The notes beneath the pieces are model-generated. The model saw nothing but the letters and a program-made list of their open reading frames with translations. It was not told the origin of the DNA and ran no database searches. A DNA stretch of 64,000 bases. Source: Lachnospiraceae bacterium. Its GTDB lineage: Bacteria; Bacillota; Clostridia; Lachnospirales; Lachnospiraceae. Location: contig JAFVSN010000006.1 of NCBI GenBank assembly GCA_017503735.1, positions 62,001 to 126,000 of the forward strand, given 5' to 3'. Below are positions 32,479 to 40,766 of the stretch, in pieces. Position numbers and translations under genes: made by a program. Every line of letters starts with the position of its first letter. The first letter of the stretch is position 1.

Positions 32479-33249
32479 TTATTTTATTTTCAATAACACC
32501 GAATCTTCCTTCCCGCTGATATTTCGTAAAACCGTCAGATTCATGCTGTCCGTCGCCACATCCTTCTCGCACTCGAACACCAGCACACAGGTCTTTGTTT
32601 CTCCCGGTTTATAGGTTGCCGTATAAGAAGTATAAAAATCCTCATCCAAAAGAGTCAGACTCGGTCGAATGGTTTTGCTGCCGATACGCAACGTATAAAC
32701 AAAGTCCTTCGATGCCCCTTTATTTAAAGACAACGTTGCTCCCGTACCGGATTGATTGGTTATCTCAAACTTTAAAACAACCAGTTTCTTTCCGTCTTCC
32801 GCCACTGCAAACAAACCGCCGTTTCCTTGATACAACATTGTGGTTTCATGACCGGCATACCGGAAGAAAAACTCATCCTTTCCCATCAGTTCCGTTAAAT
32901 CCTGCATGGTAAGCTCTGTATTGTCCGGCATTACCGTCGGTGTCGGTTTTCCGGTGTCATCCGGAGTATCCTCTTCACCGGCAGAAGGGGTAGTTTCCTC
33001 CTTCTCTGTATTTGGCGCCAACGTAGGACGCGGAGTCGGTGTTGCTAACTCTGCCCATACTTTTTCCTGTTCTTCCCTGTCAAGCAACGTGTCGGTAGCC
33101 TGGGTGCCGTGCTTAATCAAAACCCCTGCGGCGTACTCCGCAACCATGTCCATCTCACCATCCGTAATATCCAACGGCTCGTAACATCCCGCAAACGTTG
33201 CCAACATACAAACGCTTACCAACACTCCGATGTACTTTTTCAATTTCAT
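32479..33249 (-). CDS. Lipoprotein of unknown function with DUF5067/TelA-like beta domain
   Basis: This 256-residue exported lipoprotein has signal MKKLKKYIG-like MKLKKYIGVLVSVCMLATFAGC with the lipid cysteine at residue 22. A Thr/Pro/Glu-rich linker (about 75-115) leads to a C-terminal beta-rich domain (about 145-256) with VVLKFEITNQSGTGATLSLNKGASKDF and KPGETKTCVLVFECEKD. This resembles the immunoglobulin-like domains often attached to clostridial lipoproteins that carry a large charged block. GGAGG lies 8 bases before ATG 33249. No catalytic motif is visible. Confidence 0.6.
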   Translation of the reverse strand: MKLKKYIGVLVSVCMLATFAGCYEPLDITDGEMDMVAEYAAGVLIKHGTQATDTLLDREEQEKVWAELATPTPRPTLAPNTEKEETTPSAGEEDTPDDTGKPTPTVMPDNTELTMQDLTELMGKDEFFFRYAGHETTMLYQGNGGLFAVAEDGKKLVVLKFEITNQSGTGATLSLNKGASKDFVYTLRIGSKTIRPSLTLLDEDFYTSYTATYKPGETKTCVLVFECEKDVATDSMNLTVLRNISGKEDSVLLKIK

Positions 33250-33324
33250 GGCATGCACCTCCATCGTTCTTTATCCTATCACCTATTTTACACCTTTTTC
33301 CGCCAAATGTAAACGTTTATCCGC

Positions 33325-34794
33325 TTATCTGCCTTTCTTCGCAACCGGTTCGCAGGTCAAATCTACACCAAGCTTTTTGAAAACTCCCAAATCCACCTCG
33401 GACAACATTACCGAAGTATGCACCTGGCATCCTCTTAACTCCGGTAATTTACTCATGGCAAGACGGGCATTCTCATCATCTACTGCGGAAATTGCTAAGG
33501 CTATCAACACTTCATCCGTGTGCAAACGCGGGTTCTTGCTTCCCAGATATCCCACCTTTAACGCCTGAATCGGCTCAATGGCACTCGGAGAAATCAAATG
33601 GGTATCGTGGTCCACTTCCGCAAGATATTTCAATGCATTGAGCAAAAGTGCAGCAGAAGCTCCCAATAGCGATGTTGTCTTAGATGTAATAATCGTACCG
33701 TCTGCAAGTTCGATGGCTGCTGTCGGCACGCCCAACAACTCCGCACGCTTTTTGGCTGCCACAGTCACCGCACGGTCATCCGTCGTTACCTTCGATTGCT
33801 TTAACAAAAGCTCGATTTTGTATACTTCATTTTCGGTGTCCTCACCTTTTGCCAGCTTATTTAACGCACGGTAATACCGGCGGATTACTTCCATTTTTGA
33901 TGCCTGACAGCAAACCTCATCGTCCACGATGCAATTTCCCGCCATATTAACACCCATATCTGTCGGAGACTTGTATAAATTTTCCCCGTAAATCTCATCA
34001 AACACCGCATTCAATACCGGGAAAATCTCAATATCACGGTTATAGTTTACGGTCGTAACCCCGTATGCTTCCAAATGGAACGGGTCAATCATATTCACAT
34101 CGTTTAAATCTGCCGTGGCTGCTTCATACGCCAAATTTACCGGATGCTTCAACGGCAAGTTCCAAATCGGGAAAGTCTCAAACTTTGCGTATCCCGCTTT
34201 GATGCCCCGCTTATTTTCGTGATATAACTGAGATAGGCAAGTGGCCATTTTCCCGCTTCCCGGTCCCGGTGCGGTAACAACCACAAGAGGACGGCTGGTC
34301 TGAATATAATCATTCTTTCCGAAGCCCTCGTCGCTGACGATATGAGCCACATTGGTCGGGTACCCCTCAATAACATAGTGACGATATACCTTAATCCCCT
34401 TTTTCTCTAACTTTTCCTTAAACAAATCCGCAGCGGCTTGTCCGGCATATTTGGTCACCACCACGCTTCCTACGTACAGGCCGCAGTTGCGATAGCCTTC
34501 CACCAGACGAACCACATCCTCGTCATAGGTAATTCCTAAATCTTCCCGCTTTTTATTTTGTTCAATCGAATCTGCACCGATGACAATCACTACTTCCGCA
34601 GAATCCGCAAGCTTTAAAAGCATCTTCAACTTACTGTCCGGTTCAAAGCCCGGCAAAACTCTGGCTGCGTGATAATCATCCAACAGCTTCCCGCCGAACT
34701 CCAGATACAGTTTATCTCCGAACTTTTCGATACGCTTCATGATATATTCCGATTGCATCTTCAAATATTTGTCGTTGTCAAATCCGATTTTCAT
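33325..34794 (-). CDS. DUF1846 domain-containing protein
   Basis: The 489-residue protein matches DUF1846 from end to end: MKIGFDNDKYLKMQSEYIMK at the start, IVIGADSIEQNKKREDLGITYD, and a P-loop-like TAPGPGSGKMATCLSQLYHE near residue 180. The family is soluble, conserved in Firmicutes, and structurally characterised without an assigned reaction; the GPGSGK motif suggests nucleotide binding. It is a single gene between a lipoprotein and mntP. Confidence 0.9.
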   Translation of the reverse strand: MKIGFDNDKYLKMQSEYIMKRIEKFGDKLYLEFGGKLLDDYHAARVLPGFEPDSKLKMLLKLADSAEVVIVIGADSIEQNKKREDLGITYDEDVVRLVEGYRNCGLYVGSVVVTKYAGQAAADLFKEKLEKKGIKVYRHYVIEGYPTNVAHIVSDEGFGKNDYIQTSRPLVVVTAPGPGSGKMATCLSQLYHENKRGIKAGYAKFETFPIWNLPLKHPVNLAYEAATADLNDVNMIDPFHLEAYGVTTVNYNRDIEIFPVLNAVFDEIYGENLYKSPTDMGVNMAGNCIVDDEVCCQASKMEVIRRYYRALNKLAKGEDTENEVYKIELLLKQSKVTTDDRAVTVAAKKRAELLGVPTAAIELADGTIITSKTTSLLGASAALLLNALKYLAEVDHDTHLISPSAIEPIQALKVGYLGSKNPRLHTDEVLIALAISAVDDENARLAMSKLPELRGCQVHTSVMLSEVDLGVFKKLGVDLTCEPVAKKGR

Positions 34795-34878
34795 ATCGCT
34801 TGCCCTCTCTTTTTACTGTTCTCTTCTCCCGCTAAAACAACCGGTTCCGTGCGCAATCCGGCCATATATTCCGGAGCG

Positions 34879-35436
34879 TTATAATACGCCGAGATGCTCC
34901 AATAAAATCTTGGTCCCCAATAAAATCAAAACAATACCGCCGAACAATTCTGCCTTCGATTTATACTTTGCCCCGAAGTGATTGCCCAGCTTTACTCCCA
35001 CAGCGGATAACAAAAAAGTGGTCACGCCGATGAACAATACCGCCCAACCGATTTGCACCCGCATAAACGCAAAAGAAACGCCCACAGCCAACGCATCAAT
35101 ACTGGTTGCGATTGCCATAGGGAACATTGCTTTAAACCCAAAAGAAGAGTTCAGCTCTTCTTCCTCCTCCCGGGATTCTCTTATCATGTTAAAACCAATG
35201 ATTCCCAAAAGTACAAAGGCCACCCAATGATCGAAGGATTCTATGTATTTTGCAAAACTACTGCCGAACAAATAACCGAGAAGCGGCATTCCGGCCTGAA
35301 ACCCTCCGAAGTATAACCCTACGATAAGCCCGTGCTTCAGTAACACTTTTTTGACGGATAACCCTTTGCAAATCGCCACCGCGAACGCATCCATGGACAA
35401 TCCTACCGCTGTCCAAAACAAATCAAAAAGACTCAT
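34879..35436 (-). CDS. mntP: Manganese efflux pump MntP
   Basis: This 185-residue membrane protein has six hydrophobic segments and the paired acidic motifs of Mnt[17 protein letters not shown] near residue 10 and [14 protein letters not shown] near residue 112. MntP exports Mn(II) and protects against manganese overload. It has its own consensus promoter and a short leader; the yybP-ykoY Mn riboswitch common upstream of mntP elsewhere is not present in the roughly 20-base leader. Confidence 0.93.
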   Translation of the reverse strand: MSLFDLFWTAVGLSMDAFAVAICKGLSVKKVLLKHGLIVGLYFGGFQAGMPLLGYLFGSSFAKYIESFDHWVAFVLLGIIGFNMIRESREEEEELNSSFGFKAMFPMAIATSIDALAVGVSFAFMRVQIGWAVLFIGVTTFLLSAVGVKLGNHFGAKYKSKAELFGGIVLILLGTKILLEHLGVL

Positions 35437-35461
35437 AAAAAACCTCCGTTACATAAAATCT

Positions 35462-35490
35462 AGTCTACACGATTTTTATAGCAGTGTCAA
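35462..35490 (-). promoter_or_regulatory. Promoter of mntP
   Basis: Minus strand TTGACA (35490-35485), 17 bases, TAGACT (35467-35462), about 25 bases upstream of the start codon. Confidence 0.8.
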
Positions 35491-35598
35491 TATTTCGCTT
35501 TGTTATTTTTCCGTAAAAAAGGGGTGCAATTTGTCTGTTTTTCTGTTATACTCTCCATAAAGATTTTTTTACCCGTATCATAACACAGGGAGGACATT

Positions 35599-36219
35599 AT
35601 GGGACTTATACTGGGCCTTGGCATTCCGTTACTCATCGGCGGTATCGGACTGATTTTATTGATTTGTACCGTTTTATTTTTTTACAGAAAAGCAAAAAAT
35701 ACGATGCAGGATTTCTTCGGCACGGACGACTTAAAACAATTGATAGAAACCCGGAACGAAGAAGTTGCCAACACTCCGAAATCCGTTTCCGGTATGACTG
35801 CGGTTTATGCCCCTGCCATTCAGGCCGATTTCCCGGAGCTCAATCTTGTGGAATTAAAAGGAATTGCCGAACAACATCTAAAAAATCATCTTTCCGAGAG
35901 AAAGGAACTGGCCGGTATCCTGATCCACAGAACCGAAATCAAAGATTATACGAAACGATCCGGCACCTGTGTCATTGTGTTTCAATCCGGTGTACAGTAC
36001 CTGACCGGAACCCAAAAAGTACAAACCCGTTACAACACCCATATGATGTATGTACAGGATGCTGCCGAATACGGCTATGCCAACGGTTACAGCACCGAAT
36101 GTCCGCACTGTGGCGCAGCCATTTCGGACTTAGGCCGGAAATTCTGCGACTACTGCGGTTCCGAGGTTGTCCCGATTAACATCCATGTTTGGGAACTGCA
36201 CAAAATAGAAGAAGCATAA
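35599..36219 (+). CDS. Membrane-anchored zinc-ribbon protein
   Basis: The 206-residue product has one N-terminal membrane segment (residues 3-31). A mid domain of about 110 residues (SVSGMTAVYAPAIQADFPELNLVELKGIAEQHLKNHL; VQTRYNTHMMYVQD) recalls the Tim44/ribosomal-L45-like fold. The C-terminal zinc ribbon is CPHCGAAISDLGRKFCDYCG. It begins after GGAGG at good spacing. It stands alone and converges with the SGNH hydrolase genes. Function unknown; the fold suggestion is tentative. Confidence 0.6.
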   Translation: MGLILGLGIPLLIGGIGLILLICTVLFFYRKAKNTMQDFFGTDDLKQLIETRNEEVANTPKSVSGMTAVYAPAIQADFPELNLVELKGIAEQHLKNHLSERKELAGILIHRTEIKDYTKRSGTCVIVFQSGVQYLTGTQKVQTRYNTHMMYVQDAAEYGYANGYSTECPHCGAAISDLGRKFCDYCGSEVVPINIHVWELHKIEEA

Positions 36220-36220
36220 A

Positions 36221-36261
36221 AAGAGCGGGTCTGCGTAATGTGAATGCGCAGACCCGCTCTT
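36221..36261. terminator. Terminator hairpin at the 36-kb convergent junction
   Basis: A perfect 15-bp stem (36221-36235 with 36247-36261) with an 11-nt loop lies 1 base after the zinc-ribbon stop codon. The T run is on the minus-strand side (TTTTTATG), so it fits best as a terminator for leftward transcripts from the SGNH genes and may work both ways. Confidence 0.75.
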
Positions 36262-36280
36262 GCGATTTGAGACTCTCCAA

Positions 36281-36464
36281 AAAATAGTTGAGGATTCTGT
36301 TGTTTATTTTTTAAGCGCAACGCTCCGTCAAACTTCCTCTAAGAACGACTAGGACGCTCGGGAGCGACCTCGCGCCCAGTCTTTTCTAAGAGGTGATTTC
36401 GACTGCGCTAAAAGCGCGCCCCTTCGGGAAATCAAAAATAAACAACAGAATCCTCAACTATTTT
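36281..36464. repeat. 31-bp perfect inverted repeat around the 116-bp element
   Basis: The arms 36281-36311 and 36434-36464 are perfect reverse complements over 31 bases and enclose 122 bases. Outside them, 36256-36267 pairs with 36482-36493 and 36239-36252 with 36511-36524, giving three nested shells. The arm sequence is not seen elsewhere in the window. Confidence 0.95.
36316..36431 (-). repeat. 116-bp structured element, copy 1
   Basis: Read on the minus strand this copy aligns without gaps to 57400-57515 with about 9 differences in 116 bases. It has internal hairpin potential (CGCTCCCGAGCG; GCGCTTTTAGCGC; CCTCTTAG with CTTAGAGG) and no open reading frame. It occupies the centre of the nested inverted repeats between two convergent genes. 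Confidence 0.9.
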
Positions 36465-36547
36465 ATGCTACAGTGTTATATAATCGCAAGAGCCCGCCAC
36501 GCCCGGAGCCTCTGCGCATTCACATCTTATGCATCACACCCGCTATC

Positions 36548-37879
36548 TTACTTCGTATAACCAAAAGCATAGATGGTAAACGTTTTATCTTCCTGGCCTT
36601 CCGCCATACGGATTTCCACGGTATGTTCCGCAGCTTCCTTCTCGTCAACAAGAAGTACAACGTTAGAGCTTCCCCAGCCGCCGGCACCGTTTACGGTCAT
36701 TACCTTCTCACCGTCCACATAAACATCTGCGCTTCCGCACTCACCGCCGCCTTGCTTACAGTTCAGCAACAGATTCTTACAAGTCAATGTCATCCGAAAC
36801 GGCTCATTTCCTGCAGAGGCATCATACTTCCAGTTGTCCGGGAAAGAGTGTCCGCCTTTCACCTGGAATCCCTGTCCGTTGGAGTCCGTCAAAGAAAAAG
36901 CGCCCGGAACAATGGTCACATCCGTAGTTTTTGCCGTAATCATTTCCATACCGGAGAAGTCTCTTCCCTTTACGGCGGTTTCCGGAATCGCATTCATCTC
37001 TTCCGGCTCTTCCCCATCCACCTGACGAAGAAGTTCCATAATAAAATCACACATTACGGTATGTCCGTAGTTATTCGGATGATACTCATCCGCGAAAAAT
37101 TTATTCTTTGCCATATACCGCTTCGTAATTGCCGGAGAAATACCATCCTTTACGCAAACCATCGGAATATCATAGTGTTTTGCAATCGGAATATGCTCTC
37201 CCTGAACGTTCCACATATCGTTTCTTACAGCAAAAATCATGATTACCGCAGCATCATTGTCCTGAGAAAGCACATCATACACCATGCTCTCGTAGCCACG
37301 GCCCCTGGTCACTTCGCCGTAGTCGTTTACCTCATACTCAATTAAAAACAAATCCGGCTCCGCTCCCAATGCATCCACAACATCCCGTTGAAAACGAATG
37401 ACACCGAGAGACGACGGGGTACCGCTGAGTCCCGCATTTACATAATTGATGTTCTCGCCGCCGTTGACACCATAGGTCTTACCAAAGGCCTCCGCAAACA
37501 GATATGCATATCCTTTGCTCATAGGATACGCATTACCGCCTTCGGTAATGGAACCGCCCAAGGTAGCAATGTTTACGGTTTCACCGTTTCTTGCCTTCTC
37601 AAGCACCTTCTTTAACCGCGCATTGTTGCCGGTAGACATTACGGAATTCTCCAGCATCTGCTGATACCAGTCGATTTCAGGCGTCGGAGTTACCGTCGGC
37701 TTCGGCGTCGCGGTCGGCTCCGGAGTTGCCGTAGGTTCCGGCGTCGGTTCCGGTGTCGCAATCGGCTCTGCCGTCACAGCCGGTGTTGTATTTTCCGGTT
37801 CAACCGGTGTTTCTTTGTTACATGCAGCAAAAACAATCGTTGCCGCGCACGCAAGTAATACCACTATTTTTTTCTTCAT
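36548..37879 (-). CDS. Secreted lipoprotein SGNH/GDSL-type hydrolase
   Basis: The 443-residue product has a signal with lipobox (VVLLACAATIVFAAC, cysteine near residue 18) and a TPEPT linker to about residue 65. An SGNH esterase domain follows: block I ATLGGSITEGGNA with nucleophile serine, VNAGLSGTPSS with the glycine block, VNDYG with the asparagine, and DEYHPNNYGH with the catalytic Asp-His. A C-terminal beta domain of about 130 residues (GNEPFRMTLTCKNLLLNC, ADVYVDGEKVMTVNG) resembles the non-catalytic jelly-roll of carbohydrate deacetylases. It probably deacetylates polysaccharide. AAAGGATT precedes ATG 37879. The next gene upstream is a paralogue. Confidence 0.8.
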   Translation of the reverse strand: MKKKIVVLLACAATIVFAACNKETPVEPENTTPAVTAEPIATPEPTPEPTATPEPTATPKPTVTPTPEIDWYQQMLENSVMSTGNNARLKKVLEKARNGETVNIATLGGSITEGGNAYPMSKGYAYLFAEAFGKTYGVNGGENINYVNAGLSGTPSSLGVIRFQRDVVDALGAEPDLFLIEYEVNDYGEVTRGRGYESMVYDVLSQDNDAAVIMIFAVRNDMWNVQGEHIPIAKHYDIPMVCVKDGISPAITKRYMAKNKFFADEYHPNNYGHTVMCDFIMELLRQVDGEEPEEMNAIPETAVKGRDFSGMEMITAKTTDVTIVPGAFSLTDSNGQGFQVKGGHSFPDNWKYDASAGNEPFRMTLTCKNLLLNCKQGGGECGSADVYVDGEKVMTVNGAGGWGSSNVVLLVDEKEAAEHTVEIRMAEGQEDKTFTIYAFGYTK

Positions 37880-37933
37880 TATTTCAATCCTTTCACCAGA
37901 CAAAATCGATGACTATGCCACCGCACCGTTTTC

Positions 37934-39646
37934 CTATTCTTCCTCCGGTGCTTTATATCCGAAGCCCAAAATCGTAAATTTTTTATCCTTTGTTTCCGGA
38001 TTCTTCCGGATTTCTACCGTATGTACGATATTTTCTCTGCCACGGTACGCAATCTGAGCCGTGCTGTGGGTCCAGCCAACCGCATGCGGGTCCGCCGTCA
38101 ACACAAATTCTCCGTCCACATAAATGTCCGCTTTTCCGAATTCCATACTTCCGGTATCCTTGGTAATCACCAACAAATACGGACTTTTTATCTTGATTAC
38201 AAACGGCTCGTCCCCGGTCTCTCCCGTTGCGGTCCAGTTGTTCGGGAACATCGGTGTGCGGTAATTGTCCAGATTCATCTCAACATAATGTAAATCCGTA
38301 TCCGATTCCGTAAAAGCACCGCAGGAAATTTCCGCGTCGTCAAAACCATCCAAACGATCCAGCAAACGCACATTCACAAATTCCGGCTTAAATACCGGTT
38401 CCAGTGCCCGGTAATCCGGTTCCGCGCCTGCCGGACTTTCGTCTGCCTTTGCAAACAAATAATCCAGACCGTCCGCCATAATACGATGACCGTCGCTGGT
38501 CGGATGGTAAATGTCGTAGAAGAAACGGTTCTTGGAAATAATACGTCCCCCGTCAGCCGGAAGATAGAACTGCTCCACCACGGAATCTCTTGTACTTACC
38601 ATCGGCAACTCGTAACGCACACCTACCGGAGACAAACGTTCCTGCAGGTTCCAGTCATTTTCAAACACGGAAAACAATAAAATCACCGCCGGTGCATTGT
38701 CCGAGAACAAAATCTTACGAACTAACGTCTCATAGCAGTCACCTTTGGTTTCGTCACCTTCGTCGTTTACCGCAAACTCTACCACTACAATATCCGGTTT
38801 AGCGCCTCTGCCGAGGACATCTCTTTCATAACGAATCATCCCCAGTTCCGAAGAAGTACCGCCCACTCCCGCCTTGGTATAATGCACGTTATCTCCTTTT
38901 GCAAACCGCGCACAGAACCGGTCGTATGCCACCTTGGAATAACAGGTCTTCTGACTCGGGGTTGCACCTGCCCCCTCCGTAATAGAACCGCCGATAAAAG
39001 CAATCGTTACATCCTCTCCGGCCTTTGCCTTTTCAATGGCACGCTTTAAACGGACATTGTTTCCGAGAGACACAAAAGACTTGGCAATCATCTCCTGATA
39101 CGCCGGACTGTCAAAATCCACCGGGGCATCCGGAATAAACTCCGGTGCGGTATAACCGTCATTTAAATACAGACAGACATGAATGGTTGCTACTTCCCAA
39201 TCGCTTGGAAACTCAAACGCAAACTGACCCACACAAAAGTCGTCCTCACTCCATGTAATCTCAGACAGAGGAATTACGATCTCGGAACCGTTGGTTACTA
39301 CCTTTGTCACATGTCTGGTTCCGCTCTTATACATATCGGTTTTCCCGTACATATGTAACACAAATCCCGCTTCCTGTGTTTTATTTTCACAAGCCACGGA
39401 CACTCCCACAGAATGCACCAGCTTACGGAACCCTTCGGAAGAATTGAGCAAAGATAAAATCTCCTCATCCTCCACTTTTCCGATGGTTTTTGCGTAATTT
39501 GCCAGTCTTCCGTTATCTAAAAACAAGGAGCTTACACTTCCCCCTTCCGGCTTTTTGTAAGCCTCTATGGTCTTGTCATACAACACATAAATACTCGGAC
39601 GCTTTTTTGTAGGGTCCTTTGGTGCTTTCGGTCCGCCGTTACTCAT
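37934..39646 (-). CDS. Intracellular SGNH/GDSL-type hydrolase, paralogue of the secreted one
   Basis: The 570-residue protein has no signal peptide (MSNGGPKAPKDPTKKRPS). An N-terminal beta domain of about 185 residues precedes an SGNH domain: AFIGGSITEGAGA, TKAGVGGTSSELGMIRYERD, VEFAVNDEG and YDIYHPTSDGH. The C-terminal jelly-roll-like domain has EPFVIKIKSPYLLVI and KADIYVDGEFVLTAD. Catalytic and C-terminal domains match the neighbouring lipoprotein in order, showing tandem duplication with different targeting. It likely acts on oligosaccharide esters imported into the cell. Confidence 0.78.
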   Translation of the reverse strand: MSNGGPKAPKDPTKKRPSIYVLYDKTIEAYKKPEGGSVSSLFLDNGRLANYAKTIGKVEDEEILSLLNSSEGFRKLVHSVGVSVACENKTQEAGFVLHMYGKTDMYKSGTRHVTKVVTNGSEIVIPLSEITWSEDDFCVGQFAFEFPSDWEVATIHVCLYLNDGYTAPEFIPDAPVDFDSPAYQEMIAKSFVSLGNNVRLKRAIEKAKAGEDVTIAFIGGSITEGAGATPSQKTCYSKVAYDRFCARFAKGDNVHYTKAGVGGTSSELGMIRYERDVLGRGAKPDIVVVEFAVNDEGDETKGDCYETLVRKILFSDNAPAVILLFSVFENDWNLQERLSPVGVRYELPMVSTRDSVVEQFYLPADGGRIISKNRFFYDIYHPTSDGHRIMADGLDYLFAKADESPAGAEPDYRALEPVFKPEFVNVRLLDRLDGFDDAEISCGAFTESDTDLHYVEMNLDNYRTPMFPNNWTATGETGDEPFVIKIKSPYLLVITKDTGSMEFGKADIYVDGEFVLTADPHAVGWTHSTAQIAYRGRENIVHTVEIRKNPETKDKKFTILGFGYKAPEEE

Positions 39647-39802
39647 TTTCTTCTCCTTCCCGGCAATTGTTTTTCATAAAACTACCGCCTCCGTTTTGTA
39701 ACCGTTTTCACACTTACTTCACAGCATTTACTATACACGATTTTTTGTTAAAATTCAATTCCGAAAGCACCACTTTTTACAAGTTACTCTATCCTTCAAC
39801 TC

Positions 39803-40699
39803 TCACGATTCTTCTCCCATACCGCTTACTTCATAGCGGATTTGTAGCACCGTTTGCCCTATCCCGTATTCTTTGCAACAATCTTTTACCTGTTCATACA
39901 AAAGCATCATATCTTCCGGGGAAATCTCCTCGTACAACACCAATTCCGCTTCCGCATTCCGGTCTTCCCCATTCATGGAAAATACCCGCAGTGCTTCCAG
40001 GTTACCGAATGCGTTCAGTTCCGTCAACCGTTCCCGCAATTCGAAGTACTCCCGCTTCTCTAACGGCGAGCGCACGGTGAGCACGGAAAAAATATGGTTG
40101 AGATTGCGAACCGCACCGGCAAAAACCACAAAGGTCATTCCGATGGAAAGAAAGGAATCCAAAACCGGGAGATCATAAAAGCACATAACGACACCTACCA
40201 CAAACACCGTCATCCAGGTAAGCACATCCTCCAACATATGGGTGCTGATGGTTTTTTCATTAATGTTCTTTCCTTTGGCCGTCAACAACATAGCTGCTCC
40301 GTTTATTAAAATGCCGAACACCGCAAACAAAATCATACCCCGCCCGTCAATGGAACGGGGATAAAAAAAGCGTTGTACCGATGTCACAATCAATACCACG
40401 CCGCCCATCAAAAGAATGAGATTGTTAATCAGCCCCGCTACCACGGAAAACCTTCGATAGCCGAAATGATACCTCTCATTGGACGGTTTTTTTGAAATTT
40501 TCTCCATTCTCCACGCCATCCCTAACGCAATGCAATCTCCGAAATCATGCATGGCATCGGAAAGAATCGTCACACTCCCCGTCACTACACTTCCCCAGAT
40601 TTCCACAAGGGTAAACATCATATTCAAAAGGAACGCCACCATAATCCGGTTTTCGGATTTTCGGATTCGTTCCCGACCTCTCGCTTTCTTTTTCTCCAT
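39803..40699 (-). CDS. Cation diffusion facilitator family metal transporter
   Basis: This 298-residue membrane protein has six hydrophobic segments and the CDF metal site: DAMHDFGDCIALG (HxxxD) in helix 2 and HMLEDVLTWMTVFVVG (HxxxD) in helix 5. A C-terminal cytoplasmic domain of about 80 residues (LRVFSMNGEDRNAEAELVLYEE) follows. It exports Zn(II), Co(II), Mn(II) or Fe(II) in exchange for protons. The start codon directly abuts the U-tract of a hairpin, and no clear ribosome binding site is seen outside the stem. Confidence 0.88.
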   Translation of the reverse strand: MEKKKARGRERIRKSENRIMVAFLLNMMFTLVEIWGSVVTGSVTILSDAMHDFGDCIALGMAWRMEKISKKPSNERYHFGYRRFSVVAGLINNLILLMGGVVLIVTSVQRFFYPRSIDGRGMILFAVFGILINGAAMLLTAKGKNINEKTISTHMLEDVLTWMTVFVVGVVMCFYDLPVLDSFLSIGMTFVVFAGAVRNLNHIFSVLTVRSPLEKREYFELRERLTELNAFGNLEALRVFSMNGEDRNAEAELVLYEEISPEDMMLLYEQVKDCCKEYGIGQTVLQIRYEVSGMGEES

Positions 40700-40703
40700 A
40701 AAA

Positions 40704-40757
40704 AGGGACCGCCCTTTCCTACACTTACATTACAGTGTATTCCGATTGGCGGTCCCT
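40704..40757 (-). terminator. Hairpin and U-tract directly before the CDF start codon
   Basis: AGGGACCGCC (40704-40713) pairs perfectly with GGCGGTCCCT (40748-40757). On the minus strand the stem is followed by TTTTT and then at once by the CDF ATG at 40699. It lies 9 bases after the CAP-domain gene and may be its terminator, or a control element for the CDF gene. Confidence 0.75.
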
Positions 40758-40766
40758 GTTCTTCTT

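Noticed and set aside
35437-35461. yybP-ykoY manganese riboswitch before mntP
   Set aside because: The promoter leaves a leader of only about 20 bases, too short for the aptamer.
36220-36547. Insertion sequence or group II intron at 36 kb
   Set aside because: No transposase or reverse transcriptase frame, the core is only 116 bp, and no target duplication flanks the core.
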